Positions 15,890 to 24,915 of a stretch of DNA of 64,000 nucleotides are shown here, piece after piece (position 1 is the first letter of the stretch; each line of letters begins with the position of its first letter). The notes below the pieces were generated by a model. That model searched no databases and had not been told where the DNA came from. It saw only the letters and a program-made list of their open reading frames with translations. The translations under genes and the position numbers were made by a program. Source of the DNA: Kocuria sp. (GTDB lineage Bacteria > Actinomycetota > Actinomycetes > Actinomycetales > Micrococcaceae); the NCBI RefSeq assembly GCF_030538595.1, contig NZ_JAUNTS010000004.1, positions 62,001-126,000 on the forward strand, in the 5' to 3' direction.

Positions 15890-16848
15890 GCCGACCAACA
15901 CGAGACAGCGCGGCGGGACGCGCATACCTCGATTTGCAAAACCAGGCTCGCCGTCAGAAGCGGGGCACGCAAGAACTCCTCACGATGTACGTGGTCGAGC
16001 GGTGGCTGTCGCGTATGTCCCGTTCCGCATACGCGGAAGATTTCATCTTGAAGGGTGGGATGCTGTTGGCCTCATTCGGCACACGCCGTCCAACAGTCGA
16101 TGCCGATGCGCTCGCACGTAACATGGCATCCGACGAAGAATCGGTCGCTTCCCGTGTTGCCGAGATTGCCGCGATGAAAGACCCTGACGACGGCGTGGAG
16201 TTCCTGCCCCAGACCATTACTACCGCGGTGATTCGTGATGACGCCCTGTACTCCGGCGTGCGAGTGACAATGACGGCGCAGCTTGCCACCGCTCAGGTCA
16301 AGTTGCGCTTGGACATCAATTTCGGCGACCCCGTCACTCCTTCTCCGCGTACGGTCGATCTGCCAACATTGCGGCCAGGTTCCCCACCGATCCGCCTCCT
16401 GGGGTACCCGATAGAAACCGTGCTTGCTGAAAAGCTCACCACTGCAATCGAGCTGGGAAGAGCGAACACACGCGTGCGCGATTTCGCTGATCTCTACCTT
16501 CTGACCGGCACCCAGGTTCTCAAGTGCGGTCCACTCCGTGATGCACTCGCGGCAACCGCCGAGTTTCGGGCAACTGCCTTGATCCCACTGGAACGTGCCG
16601 CTGACGGGCTCGGTGAGTTGCGTGACTCGACTTATGCCGCTTACCGGAAAGGTTTGGGTGAGGTAGGTGGAAGTCTCCCCTCGCAGTTTGCCGACACGGT
16701 GGCGGCCGTGGCTGGGTTTGTGGATCCGGTTCTCAGCGGCTTGGAGGCTGAAGCTCTATGGAACCCCGTGGAACGCGCTTGGCAACTTGCAACGCCCAAG
16801 GTCATCCTCGGACCGACGGAATCTGTTACAGATGGACCACACCTGTAA
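15886..16848 (+). CDS. AbiEii/AbiGii-type nucleotidyltransferase toxin
   Basis: 320 residues. The nucleotidyltransferase core is present: FILKGGMLLASFGTRRPTVDADAL, with GG at 57-58 and the metal-binding pair Asp72/Asp74, then the later family block AEKLTTAIELGRANTRVRDFADLYLL with conserved Lys and Asp. AbiEii/MenT toxins transfer nucleotides to RNA (tRNA in studied members) and can abort phage infection. All visible catalytic residues are intact, so it should be active. Starts 4 bp inside abiEi and is convergent with the ABC-F gene. Confidence 0.87.
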   Translation: MSRPTRDSAAGRAYLDLQNQARRQKRGTQELLTMYVVERWLSRMSRSAYAEDFILKGGMLLASFGTRRPTVDADALARNMASDEESVASRVAEIAAMKDPDDGVEFLPQTITTAVIRDDALYSGVRVTMTAQLATAQVKLRLDINFGDPVTPSPRTVDLPTLRPGSPPIRLLGYPIETVLAEKLTTAIELGRANTRVRDFADLYLLTGTQVLKCGPLRDALAATAEFRATALIPLERAADGLGELRDSTYAAYRKGLGEVGGSLPSQFADTVAAVAGFVDPVLSGLEAEALWNPVERAWQLATPKVILGPTESVTDGPHL

Positions 16849-16929
16849 CGGTTTCTGTTGAACATCCTGAGTCCGATCGACATTGTTATGGCGATTGCCG
16901 GAGAAGGCCCCTCAGCTGGGCTTGGAGCA

Positions 16930-18570
16930 TCAGACGGGCAGTTCCAAGCGGCGGCCTTGCCAGCGACGTCGAATCCAGCGGTCGTGGGTGCACAGGATCA
17001 AGGTGCCTTCCCACGTGCTCAGCGCGGCCTCCAGGTCTTCAGACAGTCCCAGCGACAGGTGGTTGGTCGGCTCATCAAGGAGCAGGATGTCCGGCGGATC
17101 GGCCAGAAGGCGCTGGAGTTCGCGGCGTCGTCGTAATCCCGGGCTCAGGTGTTGATCGTGCTCGGATTCCACGTGGGTGTTCCGGGCAGGTGGAAGGTCC
17201 TCCTGTGGACAGGCCCCGCGGTCGCTGAGTTCCTGCGTCAGAAGGCCGATTCTTGAATGAGGATCAACCCGGACGGTGCCGGCATCGGCGCGGAGGGCAC
17301 CACTGAGCACCTTGAGCAGAGTGGATTTCCCCACCCCATTGGGCCCGGTCAGCAGCAGGTGTTCGCCGGGAGTCAGCTCGAATGACACCGGTTCGAGCCG
17401 ACCGGTGACCGCCACCTGGCTGACGGTGATGGCGGTGTCCGCGGCGTGTTCCACAGCGTTGGCTTCTACGGGACCGATCCGAAGCGGCGTTGGCGGAGGC
17501 AAGATTTCTTCTCGCTCGATTGCCTCCAGTCGGCGCAGGGCATTGCGGGAACGTCGTGTGAGGGTGGAGGCAGCGCGGTCGGCGTAGAACTTCTGCGCTA
17601 TTCGGGCCTCTGACTTTGCCGTTGACCGGTGGAACACGCTGCCGGCCTCCAACTCGGCCTCGGCCTGCCACCGCTCGCGTTGCTCTTCTTGATCGGTGAA
17701 CCGGTGGGCCCACCGCAGTCGCAAGGCCTCGCGCTGCTTCAAATAATTTGTGTAATTACCACGGTAGGCCGTGCCCTGAAGGTCACCGCCGCGCCCGTGG
17801 GGGTCCAGTCCCGGGTCCAGATCAACCAGTGCTTGGGCTGCTGCATCCAAGAACCAGCGATCGTGGCTGGCCACCAGCACGGGCCCGCGCCAGGTCTGGA
17901 GTTCGGACACCAGGAAGTCCGCTGCGGCGTCGTCCAGATGGTTGGTGGGTTCGTCCAAGACCAGGGCGTCGGGGCGCTCCACCAAAGTGAGGGCAAGATC
18001 CAGACGACGGCGCTGCCCTCCGGACATTTCCGCGAGTGGTTTGCTGCGTGGTAGGTCTCCGAGCCCCAGTCCTTCGAGGATGTTGTTGATACGGGCGTCC
18101 AGGCTCCACAGTCCGCGCAGTTCTGCCTGGGCCAGGGTGGTGTCCCAAGCCTGGGCGATCTCAGGATTCTCGGCCTGGGTGGCCAGCTGCTCTGAAAGAG
18201 CTTCAATGTCCCGCTCCAAGGCCCTGATGGATGCGGTGGCCTGGTGGATCGCCGTCGTGATGGTGCCGATTCCGGGGCCTTTGGCGCGCTGACTGAGATA
18301 ACCCAACGACGACGGCGCCCGGACCATCCCCACCGGTGCTTCCAAGTGACCGGCGACGAGGCGCAGCACGGTGGACTTCCCGCTGCCGTTCTCTCCGATC
18401 AGGCCGGTGACCTGTCCCGGTTGGGCGGTCAAGGACAGATTGGTGATGGTGGCCCTTGATGCACTCGAATACGTGAAGGACAGGCCATCCAGCAGTATGG
18501 GCGGGGTGGATTGAGCCGTGGGCTTGGGCAGAGGGCGCGTGGCGGAACGTGGTGGATTGGGGCTGGGCAT
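16930..18570 (-). CDS. ABC-F family ATPase (ribosome-protection / antibiotic-resistance type)
   Basis: 546 residues, two ABC domains and no membrane spans. Domain 1: Walker A GENGSGKST (about 57), signature LAEMSGGQRRR, Walker B ALVLDEPTNHLDD. Then a charged helical interdomain linker (YLKQREALRLRWAHRFTDQEEQRERWQ...). Domain 2: Walker A GPNGVGKST (about 415), a degenerate signature LSPGLRRRR with Leu for Gln, Walker B ILLLDEPTNHLSL. Length and degenerate second signature recall the OleB/TlrC/Msr group that removes antibiotics from ribosomes, but housekeeping roles are possible. It is read away from the upstream YccF gene, with a TTGACC-18-GCATAG promoter-like pair at 18649-18620. Confidence 0.88.
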   Translation of the reverse strand: MPSPNPPRSATRPLPKPTAQSTPPILLDGLSFTYSSASRATITNLSLTAQPGQVTGLIGENGSGKSTVLRLVAGHLEAPVGMVRAPSSLGYLSQRAKGPGIGTITTAIHQATASIRALERDIEALSEQLATQAENPEIAQAWDTTLAQAELRGLWSLDARINNILEGLGLGDLPRSKPLAEMSGGQRRRLDLALTLVERPDALVLDEPTNHLDDAAADFLVSELQTWRGPVLVASHDRWFLDAAAQALVDLDPGLDPHGRGGDLQGTAYRGNYTNYLKQREALRLRWAHRFTDQEEQRERWQAEAELEAGSVFHRSTAKSEARIAQKFYADRAASTLTRRSRNALRRLEAIEREEILPPPTPLRIGPVEANAVEHAADTAITVSQVAVTGRLEPVSFELTPGEHLLLTGPNGVGKSTLLKVLSGALRADAGTVRVDPHSRIGLLTQELSDRGACPQEDLPPARNTHVESEHDQHLSPGLRRRRELQRLLADPPDILLLDEPTNHLSLGLSEDLEAALSTWEGTLILCTHDRWIRRRWQGRRLELPV

Positions 18571-18726
18571 GGTGCTCCGTAGCGTGGTGACGTACCCGCC
18601 GGGCGCGCAGCTTTGGGTCCTATGCGTGCCGATTGGCAGCGAGGGTCAAGCAAAAAGCCTCAGTCGCGGGATGGGTTGTCAGTCACGTCCACATGCACGC
18701 CAGCATAGGCCATGGTGCTCGGTCCC

Positions 18727-18776
18727 AACACGTTTTTGGCCGCATCCAAACACGTGGATGCGGCCAAAAACGTGTT
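18727..18776. terminator. 21-bp perfect hairpin between yccF and the ABC-F gene
   Basis: Arms 18727-18747 and 18756-18776 are exact reverse complements (core TTTTTGGCCGCATCC / GGATGCGGCCAAAAA) with an 8-nt loop. It begins 18 bp after the YccF stop codon and about 160 bp before the ABC-F start, so it most likely ends yccF transcription. A role in insulating or attenuating the ABC-F gene is possible. Confidence 0.65.
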
Positions 18777-18793
18777 TCAAACGCAGGCGGAAG

Positions 18794-19216
18794 TCAGCTC
18801 CGGGCCACCGGGAGCATCTGTGCCCGAGCGTCAGAGGAGGAGACCACCTGCTTGCCGAACGGGAAACAGGTCACGGGAATGAGCTTGAGGTTTGCCCAGG
18901 CCAACGGCAGCCCAATGATGGTCAGAGCCTGGGGAATGGCGGTCAGCACGTGTCCGATGGCCAGCCACAGACCTGCCACCACAAACCAGATCACATTGCC
19001 CAGAGTGCTCAACCCGCTGGGCTTGCCCGTGTCAATCACTTCCCGCCCGAACGGCCACAGCACAAACCCGGCAATGCGGAAGGAGGCCAGCCCGAACGGG
19101 ATGGTGACAATCAGGATGCAGGCCACAATCCCCGCCAGCACGTAGCCCAGGAACAGCAACCACCCCGCCGTGATGAGCCAGATGATGTTCAGAATCAAAG
19201 AGATCAATGTGCGCAT
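18794..19216 (-). CDS. YccF-family inner-membrane protein
   Basis: 140 residues carrying two copies of the YccF domain: LNIIWLITAGWLLFLGYVLAGIVACILIVTIPFGLASFRIAGF and, about 65 residues later, LGNVIWFVVAGLWLAIGHVLTAIPQALTIIGLPLAWANLKLI. Four hydrophobic spans in all. The family is widespread and of unknown function. ATG 19216 lacks a ribosome site; TAGTCTGG lies 4 nt upstream, suggesting a leaderless transcript. A 12-bp hairpin (19244-19287) lies just beyond. Confidence 0.85.
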   Translation of the reverse strand: MRTLISLILNIIWLITAGWLLFLGYVLAGIVACILIVTIPFGLASFRIAGFVLWPFGREVIDTGKPSGLSTLGNVIWFVVAGLWLAIGHVLTAIPQALTIIGLPLAWANLKLIPVTCFPFGKQVVSSSDARAQMLPVARS

Positions 19217-19243
19217 GGTTCCAGACTACGCAGGGTGGGGTGG

Positions 19244-19287
19244 GGGCGTCGTCGTTGGGTGGGAGTTGCCAGGTCACGACGACGCCC
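19244..19287. terminator. Hairpin built from two inverted copies of the ACGACGACGCC word
   Basis: GGGCGTCGTCGT (19244-19255) and ACGACGACGCCC (19276-19287) form a perfect 12-bp stem around a 20-nt loop, 20 bp after the stop of the amino-acid permease gene (minus strand) and upstream of yccF. Likely a terminator for the permease; no T-run. Confidence 0.5.
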
Positions 19288-19306
19288 GCACACCTGGGCG
19301 GGAGGC

Positions 19307-20803
19307 TCACGGTGCGGGGGTGCGCGCCTGGGAACCGGTGTGTGCCTCCATGAGGCGCTTGCCGCCATGGCGTCTGGCGATCACGGTGCCGATGACCATG
19401 AGCGCAACCACCAGCGCTGTGGTGGCCACAATCTGGAAACGGACCTCCGGAACGGTGAGGCCCAGGCCCACAATGGCAGCCACCACAACCAGAGCCACCA
19501 CGTTGGACCAGGGGAACAGCCGGGTTGCGTAGGGCCAGGGCTCACCATTGCGGTGCGCGCGGCGGCGCAGAATGAGGTGGGAGATCAAGGTGGCCAGCCA
19601 GGTCACGATCAGTGTTGAACCCACAATGTTGAGCAAGATGCCCAGGATGGCTTCCGCCCAGAGGTAGTTCAGGCCCACGCACAGGAAACCGAAGGCGGTG
19701 GAAGCCATCACTGCCGCCACGGGGACGCGGCGTTTGTTGACCTGGTGGAGAGCGCGCGGTGCCAGGCCGCGCTCGGAGAGGGAGAAGACCATGCGGGAGG
19801 CGCCGTACAGGTTGGCGTTGAGGGAGGACAGCAGAGCAATCACGATCACGATGCCCAGCACCGCCCCCAGCCCCGGCAGGCCAGCCGCATCCAGGGTGGC
19901 CACGAACGGAGAAGCGCCCAATGACTCCGAGTTCCAGGGCAGTGCAATGACCATCAGGGCCACCGAGCCCATGTAGAACAGCAGGATGCGCCACACAATG
20001 GTGCGGATGGCGCGGGAGACATTGCGGGCGGGGTCGGAGGTTTCGGCCGCGGCCACGGCCACAATCTCAATGCCGCCAAAAGCAAAGGCAACCACCAAAA
20101 GTCCCGCTGCCACTCCGGCAATGCCCATGGGGAAGAAGCCACCGTGCTCGGTCAGGTTGCTGAAGCCCGGGGGATCGGCGGGGGTGCCGCCGAACAGGAA
20201 CACCACACCCACGATCAAAAATGCCACCACGGCGCCAACCTTGAGCATGGAGAACCAGAACTCGAACTCGCCGAACTTGCCCACGCCCATCAGATTGATG
20301 GCGGTGAACACCACCATGAACACCAGCGCCAGCACCCACTGGGGGACCACAGGCCACAGGCCCACCAGAAGCTGGGCGGAGGCGGTGGCCTCGGCCGCAA
20401 TCACCAGACACAGCTGAATCCACCACAGCCAGCCCACCGTGAATCCGGCCGCCGGGCCCAGTGCGCGCTCCGCATACACGGAGAAAGCGCCGGAGGCGGG
20501 GGCAGCGGCCACCATTTCCCCCAGCGCACGCATCATGATGATGACCACCAGACCGGCAATCACGTAGGACAGCAACACCGCAGGCCCCGCCGCCGCAATA
20601 CCCGCGCCGGAACCGATGAACAGACCCGCGCCAATGGCAGAGCCCAAACTCATCATCACCAGGTGGCGGGCCTTCATGGAGGTACCCAGATGGCTGGTGA
20701 CGTGTGGTGTTGCTGCGTCAGCGACAGCCTCCGGGGTGGTGCCTGAACCTGCGGTGGAGGACTGCGCGGGGGTGTTGCGCGAGCCGCTGGGGGTAGAAGT
20801 CAT
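19307..20803 (-). CDS. APC-family amino-acid permease
   Basis: 498 residues with 12 membrane spans. The first membrane helix has the APC unwinding motif IGAGLFIGSG (about residue 57), followed by GPAVLLSYVIAGLVVIIMMRALGEMVAA, the standard AAT-subfamily signature (proline, phenylalanine/tyrosine, GABA or similar amino acids by proton symport). A polar N-terminal tail of about 40 residues precedes the membrane part. ATG 20803 has no ribosome site but TAAGTT lies 7 nt upstream, compatible with leaderless expression; an internal ATG at the MKARHLVMM segment is an alternative. The substrate cannot be fixed. Confidence 0.9.
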   Translation of the reverse strand: MTSTPSGSRNTPAQSSTAGSGTTPEAVADAATPHVTSHLGTSMKARHLVMMSLGSAIGAGLFIGSGAGIAAAGPAVLLSYVIAGLVVIIMMRALGEMVAAAPASGAFSVYAERALGPAAGFTVGWLWWIQLCLVIAAEATASAQLLVGLWPVVPQWVLALVFMVVFTAINLMGVGKFGEFEFWFSMLKVGAVVAFLIVGVVFLFGGTPADPPGFSNLTEHGGFFPMGIAGVAAGLLVVAFAFGGIEIVAVAAAETSDPARNVSRAIRTIVWRILLFYMGSVALMVIALPWNSESLGASPFVATLDAAGLPGLGAVLGIVIVIALLSSLNANLYGASRMVFSLSERGLAPRALHQVNKRRVPVAAVMASTAFGFLCVGLNYLWAEAILGILLNIVGSTLIVTWLATLISHLILRRRAHRNGEPWPYATRLFPWSNVVALVVVAAIVGLGLTVPEVRFQIVATTALVVALMVIGTVIARRHGGKRLMEAHTGSQARTPAP

Positions 20804-20899
20804 GACGGCGAACTTAGCACCGAGCGTGACTGGAGCAGAAAGCGGGCTGAGAGCCGGTTGGGGTGCGCCTTTGGTGAGCTGAGCGGTGAAAGAGCTGCA

Positions 20900-21397
20900 T
20901 CAACCCTTCCGCTTGACGTAAATCTCCCGGCGCACGGTGGCCACCACCTGACCGTCGGTGTTCTTGAGGTCGGTGCTGAACCAGCGCAGTACGCGCTCGC
21001 CGGTGTCCGCTGCCGCGCGCAGTTCTTCCAGAGTCTCCTGGTCCATGGCGAACTCGGCATGGAGGTGGCCGTGGCCGGGCTTGCGGAAGCGGGCCTCCAC
21101 CTGGCGGTCCCACACGATGTAATCGGAGCCCAAGTTCTTCATGAGGATCAGCATCCAGAACGGATCGGTGGCCGAAAGCATGGTCCCGCCGAATACCGTG
21201 CCCACGTAATTGGAGGTCCACGGGCGGGCACGGATGCTAATTCGCACGCGACGCCAATCCGGAGAAATCTCCTGCACCTGGACACCGGCGCCCAAGTAGG
21301 GCGGCCACAGAGACATGCCAACGGCCAGTGCTTTGGGGGAGGTCAGGGCTCGTTTGATGGGCCCCACGGACTGGTGAGTGGCGCTGCTGCGCGGCAT
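20900..21397 (-). CDS. DUF4442 hot-dog-fold protein (possible thioesterase)
   Basis: 165 residues from ATG 21397 with GAGGT upstream. It matches the DUF4442/YiiD-C family: GMSLWPPYLGAGVQVQEISPDWRRVRISI, then TSNYVGTVFGGTMLSATDPFWMLILMKNLG and a C-terminal sheet ending in VVATVRREIYVKRK. The fold is that of acyl-CoA thioesterases, but no biochemical role is established and no classic catalytic Asp/Glu can be pointed out with certainty. It is divergent from a TetR gene across a palindromic operator, so that TetR may control it as well as the MMPL exporter. Confidence 0.8.
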   Translation of the reverse strand: MPRSSATHQSVGPIKRALTSPKALAVGMSLWPPYLGAGVQVQEISPDWRRVRISIRARPWTSNYVGTVFGGTMLSATDPFWMLILMKNLGSDYIVWDRQVEARFRKPGHGHLHAEFAMDQETLEELRAAADTGERVLRWFSTDLKNTDGQVVATVRREIYVKRKG

Positions 21398-21422
21398 GGG
21401 ATGTACCTCACATTCAATGATG

Positions 21423-21437
21423 TTGCACGGTGTGCAA
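21423..21437. promoter_or_regulatory. TetR operator candidate TTGCAC-3-GTGCAA over a promoter
   Basis: A perfect 6-3-6 palindrome. On the plus strand its left arm TTGCAC also serves as a -35-like element, 18 bp from TAGATT (21447-21452), placing the transcription start at about the GTG 21460. Binding would block both divergent genes. Confidence 0.6.
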
Positions 21438-21459
21438 GAACTTGAGTAGATTCTATCCC

Positions 21460-22155
21460 GTGGATTTGACCCAAGGCACCCCTCCAAGTGACAAGCGTGA
21501 AGCGCTGAAATGGCACAACCGCCGCGCCATTGTGGTGGCAGCAGCCCAGCTGGCCCGCGAACGCGGCCTCCAGGGCTTCACGGTCAATGACTTGGCGCAG
21601 GCTGCCGGGGTCTCCCGCCGGACCGTTTTCAATCACTTTGGTGGAGTGGAGGAGGCTGTTCAGGCCTCCTTCCTGGACGCCATTGCGGGGTTGTACGCCC
21701 AGTTCCGCACCAGCTTGGGGGAGCAGCGCTTTCCTGATCTGCCCACGGCCTTCCGGCAGTTTGCCCAGGAGGCGTCTCATCTGGACGTGGTGGGCACGGT
21801 GTGTCAGGCCATCGCCCCGTTTCTTCCGGAGGGTCAGGGCAAGCCCCGTGCTCAATCGGTCGATTACAAACCCGCGAACATTCCCGGCCAGGCCACCACG
21901 GACATTGAACTGTTGGCCGTGCGTGCCACGGATGCCACCGCGCGCGAAATTGTGAGCATCCTGCAGGACCGGGTGGATCACGCAGACCCGTTCCAGGCCC
22001 ACCTGTTGGGCGAGTACCTGATCACCACCATCACCGTGTGCGCGGACCGATGGTTTGCCGCCACACATGGAGAGCTGACTGAGGAAACCCGTGCTCTGTG
22101 GCAGCAGCTTCTGCGCCAGGGCATGGATTCCTTGGGCAAGGGAATCGCCACCTAG
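21460..22155 (+). CDS. TetR-family regulator paired with an MMPL exporter
   Basis: 231 residues if read from GTG 21460, which fits the predicted transcription start (leaderless); an earlier in-frame GTG at 21430 lies inside the operator and is less likely. The helix-turn-helix is RRAIVVAAAQLARERGLQGFTVNDLAQAAGVSRRTVFNHFGGVEEAV, with the RRTVFNHF recognition helix typical of efflux-pump repressors. The C-terminal ligand domain is divergent and its inducer unknown. The MMPL gene follows 126 bp downstream. Confidence 0.85.
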   Translation: MDLTQGTPPSDKREALKWHNRRAIVVAAAQLARERGLQGFTVNDLAQAAGVSRRTVFNHFGGVEEAVQASFLDAIAGLYAQFRTSLGEQRFPDLPTAFRQFAQEASHLDVVGTVCQAIAPFLPEGQGKPRAQSVDYKPANIPGQATTDIELLAVRATDATAREIVSILQDRVDHADPFQAHLLGEYLITTITVCADRWFAATHGELTEETRALWQQLLRQGMDSLGKGIAT

Positions 22156-22281
22156 CGGCGTCGTCAGGCGCAGCCCTACCTACCCAACCCAATTTTCACC
22201 GACCAACTCATCACAGCATCCACAAACAACCTCAACCGGCCCGGGCCGCAAGTCCGGGATATGCACTGAAAGGCCTGATCA

Positions 22282-24732
22282 ATGGCTAAATTTCTCTACC
22301 GTCTCGGCCTGGGGGCCGCCAGGAAGGCGTGGGCCGTGGTGGCGGCCTGGGTGGTCATCCTGGCTCTGTCCATCGGCGCATTCATTGGCTTTGGTGGCAA
22401 CCTGACCAACCAGTTCGAGATCCCAGGAACGGAGACTCAACGACTGGCCGATCAGCTCTCCCAGGAGCTTCCGGAAGCCAACGAGGGCGTGGGCACCGTG
22501 GTGTTCAGCACCGAGGACGGCTCTGCGTTCACGGATTCGCAGCGTGAACAGATCGGCCAAGCTCTTCAGGACGCCAGGGAGGTCTCCGGGGTGGCCTCCG
22601 TGACCAACCCGTTCGAGGCCCAGGACCAGTTGGACTCTCAGCGGCAGCAAATTTCCGACGGCGAACAGCAACTGGGGCAGCTCATTGAACTGCGTGACTC
22701 CGGGCAGCTGGAAGGAGCGGTAGCCGCCGGGGCGGTACCCGAGGGCACCACCGCGGAAACCGTGACGGAACAGGAAGCGCAGCTGGAGACCGGTCAGCGT
22801 TCCATGGACCTGATGGGTGACTACGGATTTGTCTCCGGGGACGGCACCACTGCCATTGCCACGGTGAACTTCCACGCAGCTCAGCCGGACATTGCACCCG
22901 AAGAAAAAGACGGGGTCATGTCCGCCATTGACGATGCCAACATCAGTGGCGTTGAGGTGAACTACTCCACCGAACTGGCCCAAAACCTGGAGGTCTTTGG
23001 CGCAGCTGAGGTGATCGGTCTGATTGTGGCTGCAATCGTGCTGTTCATCATGCTGCGCACCTTCATTGGTGCCGCCCTTCCGGTGCTGACCGCCCTGGTG
23101 GGGGTGGGCGTTGCCGCCACCGCCGCGCTGTCACTGTCCGGTGTGGTGCAGATGGCTTCCGTGACTCCGGTGTTGGGCCTGATGTTGGGGCTGGCCGTGG
23201 GGATTGATTACTCCCTGTTCGTGCTCAACAAGCACCGTCAGCAGTTGCACCGTGGCGTTGAACTCTACGAATCCATTGGCCTGGCCACCGGAACTGCGGG
23301 CTCGGCCGTGGTGTTTGCCGGTTGCACGGTGATGATTGCTCTGGTGGCTTTGACGGTCACGGGGATTCCGTTCCTGGCCCTGATGGGTGGTGTTGCCGGA
23401 TTCTCCGTGCTGGTGGCCGTGCTGATCACCATTACCTTGACCCCGGCGTTGTTGGGCCTGGTGGGCTTCAAGTTGCTGCCTGCCGCACAGCGTGAGGAGA
23501 TCCGGGCCGGCCACCTGGTGGAGGAGGCGGCTCACGTCAAGACTCCGCGCGCAGTGCGGCGTCCTTTGGTGACCGTGTTGGTGGCCTCCGTGGCGCTGAT
23601 CCTGCTGGCCATCCCGGTGATGAGCATGCGCCTTGGCCTGCCGGACGGTTCTTCTGAGCCGGCCGATTCCACCCAGTACCAGGCCTACCAGATTGTGGAT
23701 GAGACCTTTGGTGCCGGGCGCAACGGTCCCATGACCGTGGTGGTGGAATACCCGGAGGGCACCTCCACGGCTGATGCCACCAACCTTCAGCTCAACGTGG
23801 GCGAACGCATTGCTGAACTGGATGACGTGCACAATGTGGTCCCCGCGCCCATTGAGGACGGCACCAACCTGGCCATTCTCCAGGTGGTCCCGGATTCCGG
23901 TCCCGCAGATGAAGCCACGGAAACTTTGGTCAATGACATCCGGGGGCTCTCGGCAGACTTCCAGTCCTCGGACGATGCCTCCATTGGGGTGGCCGGCCAG
24001 ACCGCAGCCAACATTGACATCTCTCAGGTTCTTGCGGATGCCCTGCCTGTGTACCTGGGCGTGGTGATCGCCATTTCCCTGGTGCTGCTGGTGATCGTGT
24101 TCCGCTCAATTGTGGTCCCGGTGATCGCTTCCCTGGGCTTCCTGCTCTCCCTGCTGGGTGGTTTGGGTGCCCTGGTGGCCGTGTACCAGTGGGGCTGGTT
24201 GGGCTCGCTGTTCGGGGTGTCTGACCCCGGGCCGGTGTTGAGCTTCCTCCCCACGTTGATGGTGGGCATCCTGTTCGGCCTTGCCATGGACTATCAGCTG
24301 TTCATTGCCACGGGGATGCGGGAAGCCTACGTCCACGGGCACCCAGCCCGGGTGGCGGTGGTTCGCGGCTTGGTGGGTGGACGAGCAGTGGTCACTGCTG
24401 CGGCGATCATCATGGCCTCCGTTTTTGCAGGCTTCATGTTCTCCCACCTGTCCATGATTCGCCCCATGGGCTTTGGCCTGGCCGTGGGCGTGCTGCTGGA
24501 CGCCTTTGTGGTCCGCATGACCATCATGCCTGCGCTCATGACCCTGCTGGGGGACAAGGCATGGTGGCTCCCCGGCTGGCTGGACAAGATCCTGCCCAAC
24601 GTGGACGTGGAGGGCGATTCGCTGCATCAGGACCGCACGCCGGTGGAGTCTCCGGAGGCGCGGGACCAGCGCATGGCCCAGGAGTCCGTGGATGCGGAGA
24701 TCGACTCGGCGTTGGGCCGCTCCCGCAGGTGA
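22282..24732 (+). CDS. MMPL/RND-type transporter
   Basis: 816 residues. Two repeats of one membrane span, a large extracytoplasmic domain and five spans: TM1 about 15-35, domain about 36-235 (Gln/Glu-rich helices), spans about 240-380, then TM7 near 430, second domain about 455-585, spans about 590-770. Conserved MMPL segments include GLMLGLAVGIDYSLFVLNKHR and GILFGLAMDYQLFIATGMREAY, each with the proton-relay Asp-Tyr pair. It should export hydrophobic compounds or lipids by proton antiport. ATG 22282 follows GAAAGG. The upstream TetR is its likely regulator. A perfect hairpin ends the unit. Confidence 0.92.
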   Translation: MAKFLYRLGLGAARKAWAVVAAWVVILALSIGAFIGFGGNLTNQFEIPGTETQRLADQLSQELPEANEGVGTVVFSTEDGSAFTDSQREQIGQALQDAREVSGVASVTNPFEAQDQLDSQRQQISDGEQQLGQLIELRDSGQLEGAVAAGAVPEGTTAETVTEQEAQLETGQRSMDLMGDYGFVSGDGTTAIATVNFHAAQPDIAPEEKDGVMSAIDDANISGVEVNYSTELAQNLEVFGAAEVIGLIVAAIVLFIMLRTFIGAALPVLTALVGVGVAATAALSLSGVVQMASVTPVLGLMLGLAVGIDYSLFVLNKHRQQLHRGVELYESIGLATGTAGSAVVFAGCTVMIALVALTVTGIPFLALMGGVAGFSVLVAVLITITLTPALLGLVGFKLLPAAQREEIRAGHLVEEAAHVKTPRAVRRPLVTVLVASVALILLAIPVMSMRLGLPDGSSEPADSTQYQAYQIVDETFGAGRNGPMTVVVEYPEGTSTADATNLQLNVGERIAELDDVHNVVPAPIEDGTNLAILQVVPDSGPADEATETLVNDIRGLSADFQSSDDASIGVAGQTAANIDISQVLADALPVYLGVVIAISLVLLVIVFRSIVVPVIASLGFLLSLLGGLGALVAVYQWGWLGSLFGVSDPGPVLSFLPTLMVGILFGLAMDYQLFIATGMREAYVHGHPARVAVVRGLVGGRAVVTAAAIIMASVFAGFMFSHLSMIRPMGFGLAVGVLLDAFVVRMTIMPALMTLLGDKAWWLPGWLDKILPNVDVEGDSLHQDRTPVESPEARDQRMAQESVDAEIDSALGRSRR

Positions 24733-24822
24733 GGTTTGCTGAGCCTGTCAGCGAACAGCGTTTACACGGATCAAACCGCTGGCTCATGATGGTTACGTAG
24801 ATCATCAGTAGCCTGCTGAGAG

Positions 24823-24853
24823 CGACGACGGTGGGTGACACCCACCGTCGTCG
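24823..24853 (+). terminator. Terminator hairpin after the MMPL gene
   Basis: CGACGACGGTGGGT (24823-24836), 3-nt loop, ACCCACCGTCGTCG (24840-24853): a perfect 14-bp stem 90 bp after the stop codon and 60 bp before the Dps start. It could also lie in the Dps leader. Confidence 0.65.
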
Positions 24854-24915
24854 TCGTTTGTTGGGGTGTGCTCACCCTGCCAACGACGGCGGGCGCCGAG
24901 CCAAGGGAGGCAAGA

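Noticed and set aside
15018-16929. AbiE region as part of a larger integrated island or prophage
   Set aside because: No integrase, tRNA gene or flanking direct repeats were seen around the two genes.
18518-19618. 366-aa plus-strand frame across the ABC-F start, the 21-bp hairpin and YccF
   Set aside because: It runs through an intergenic hairpin and opposite two clear genes, with no domain.
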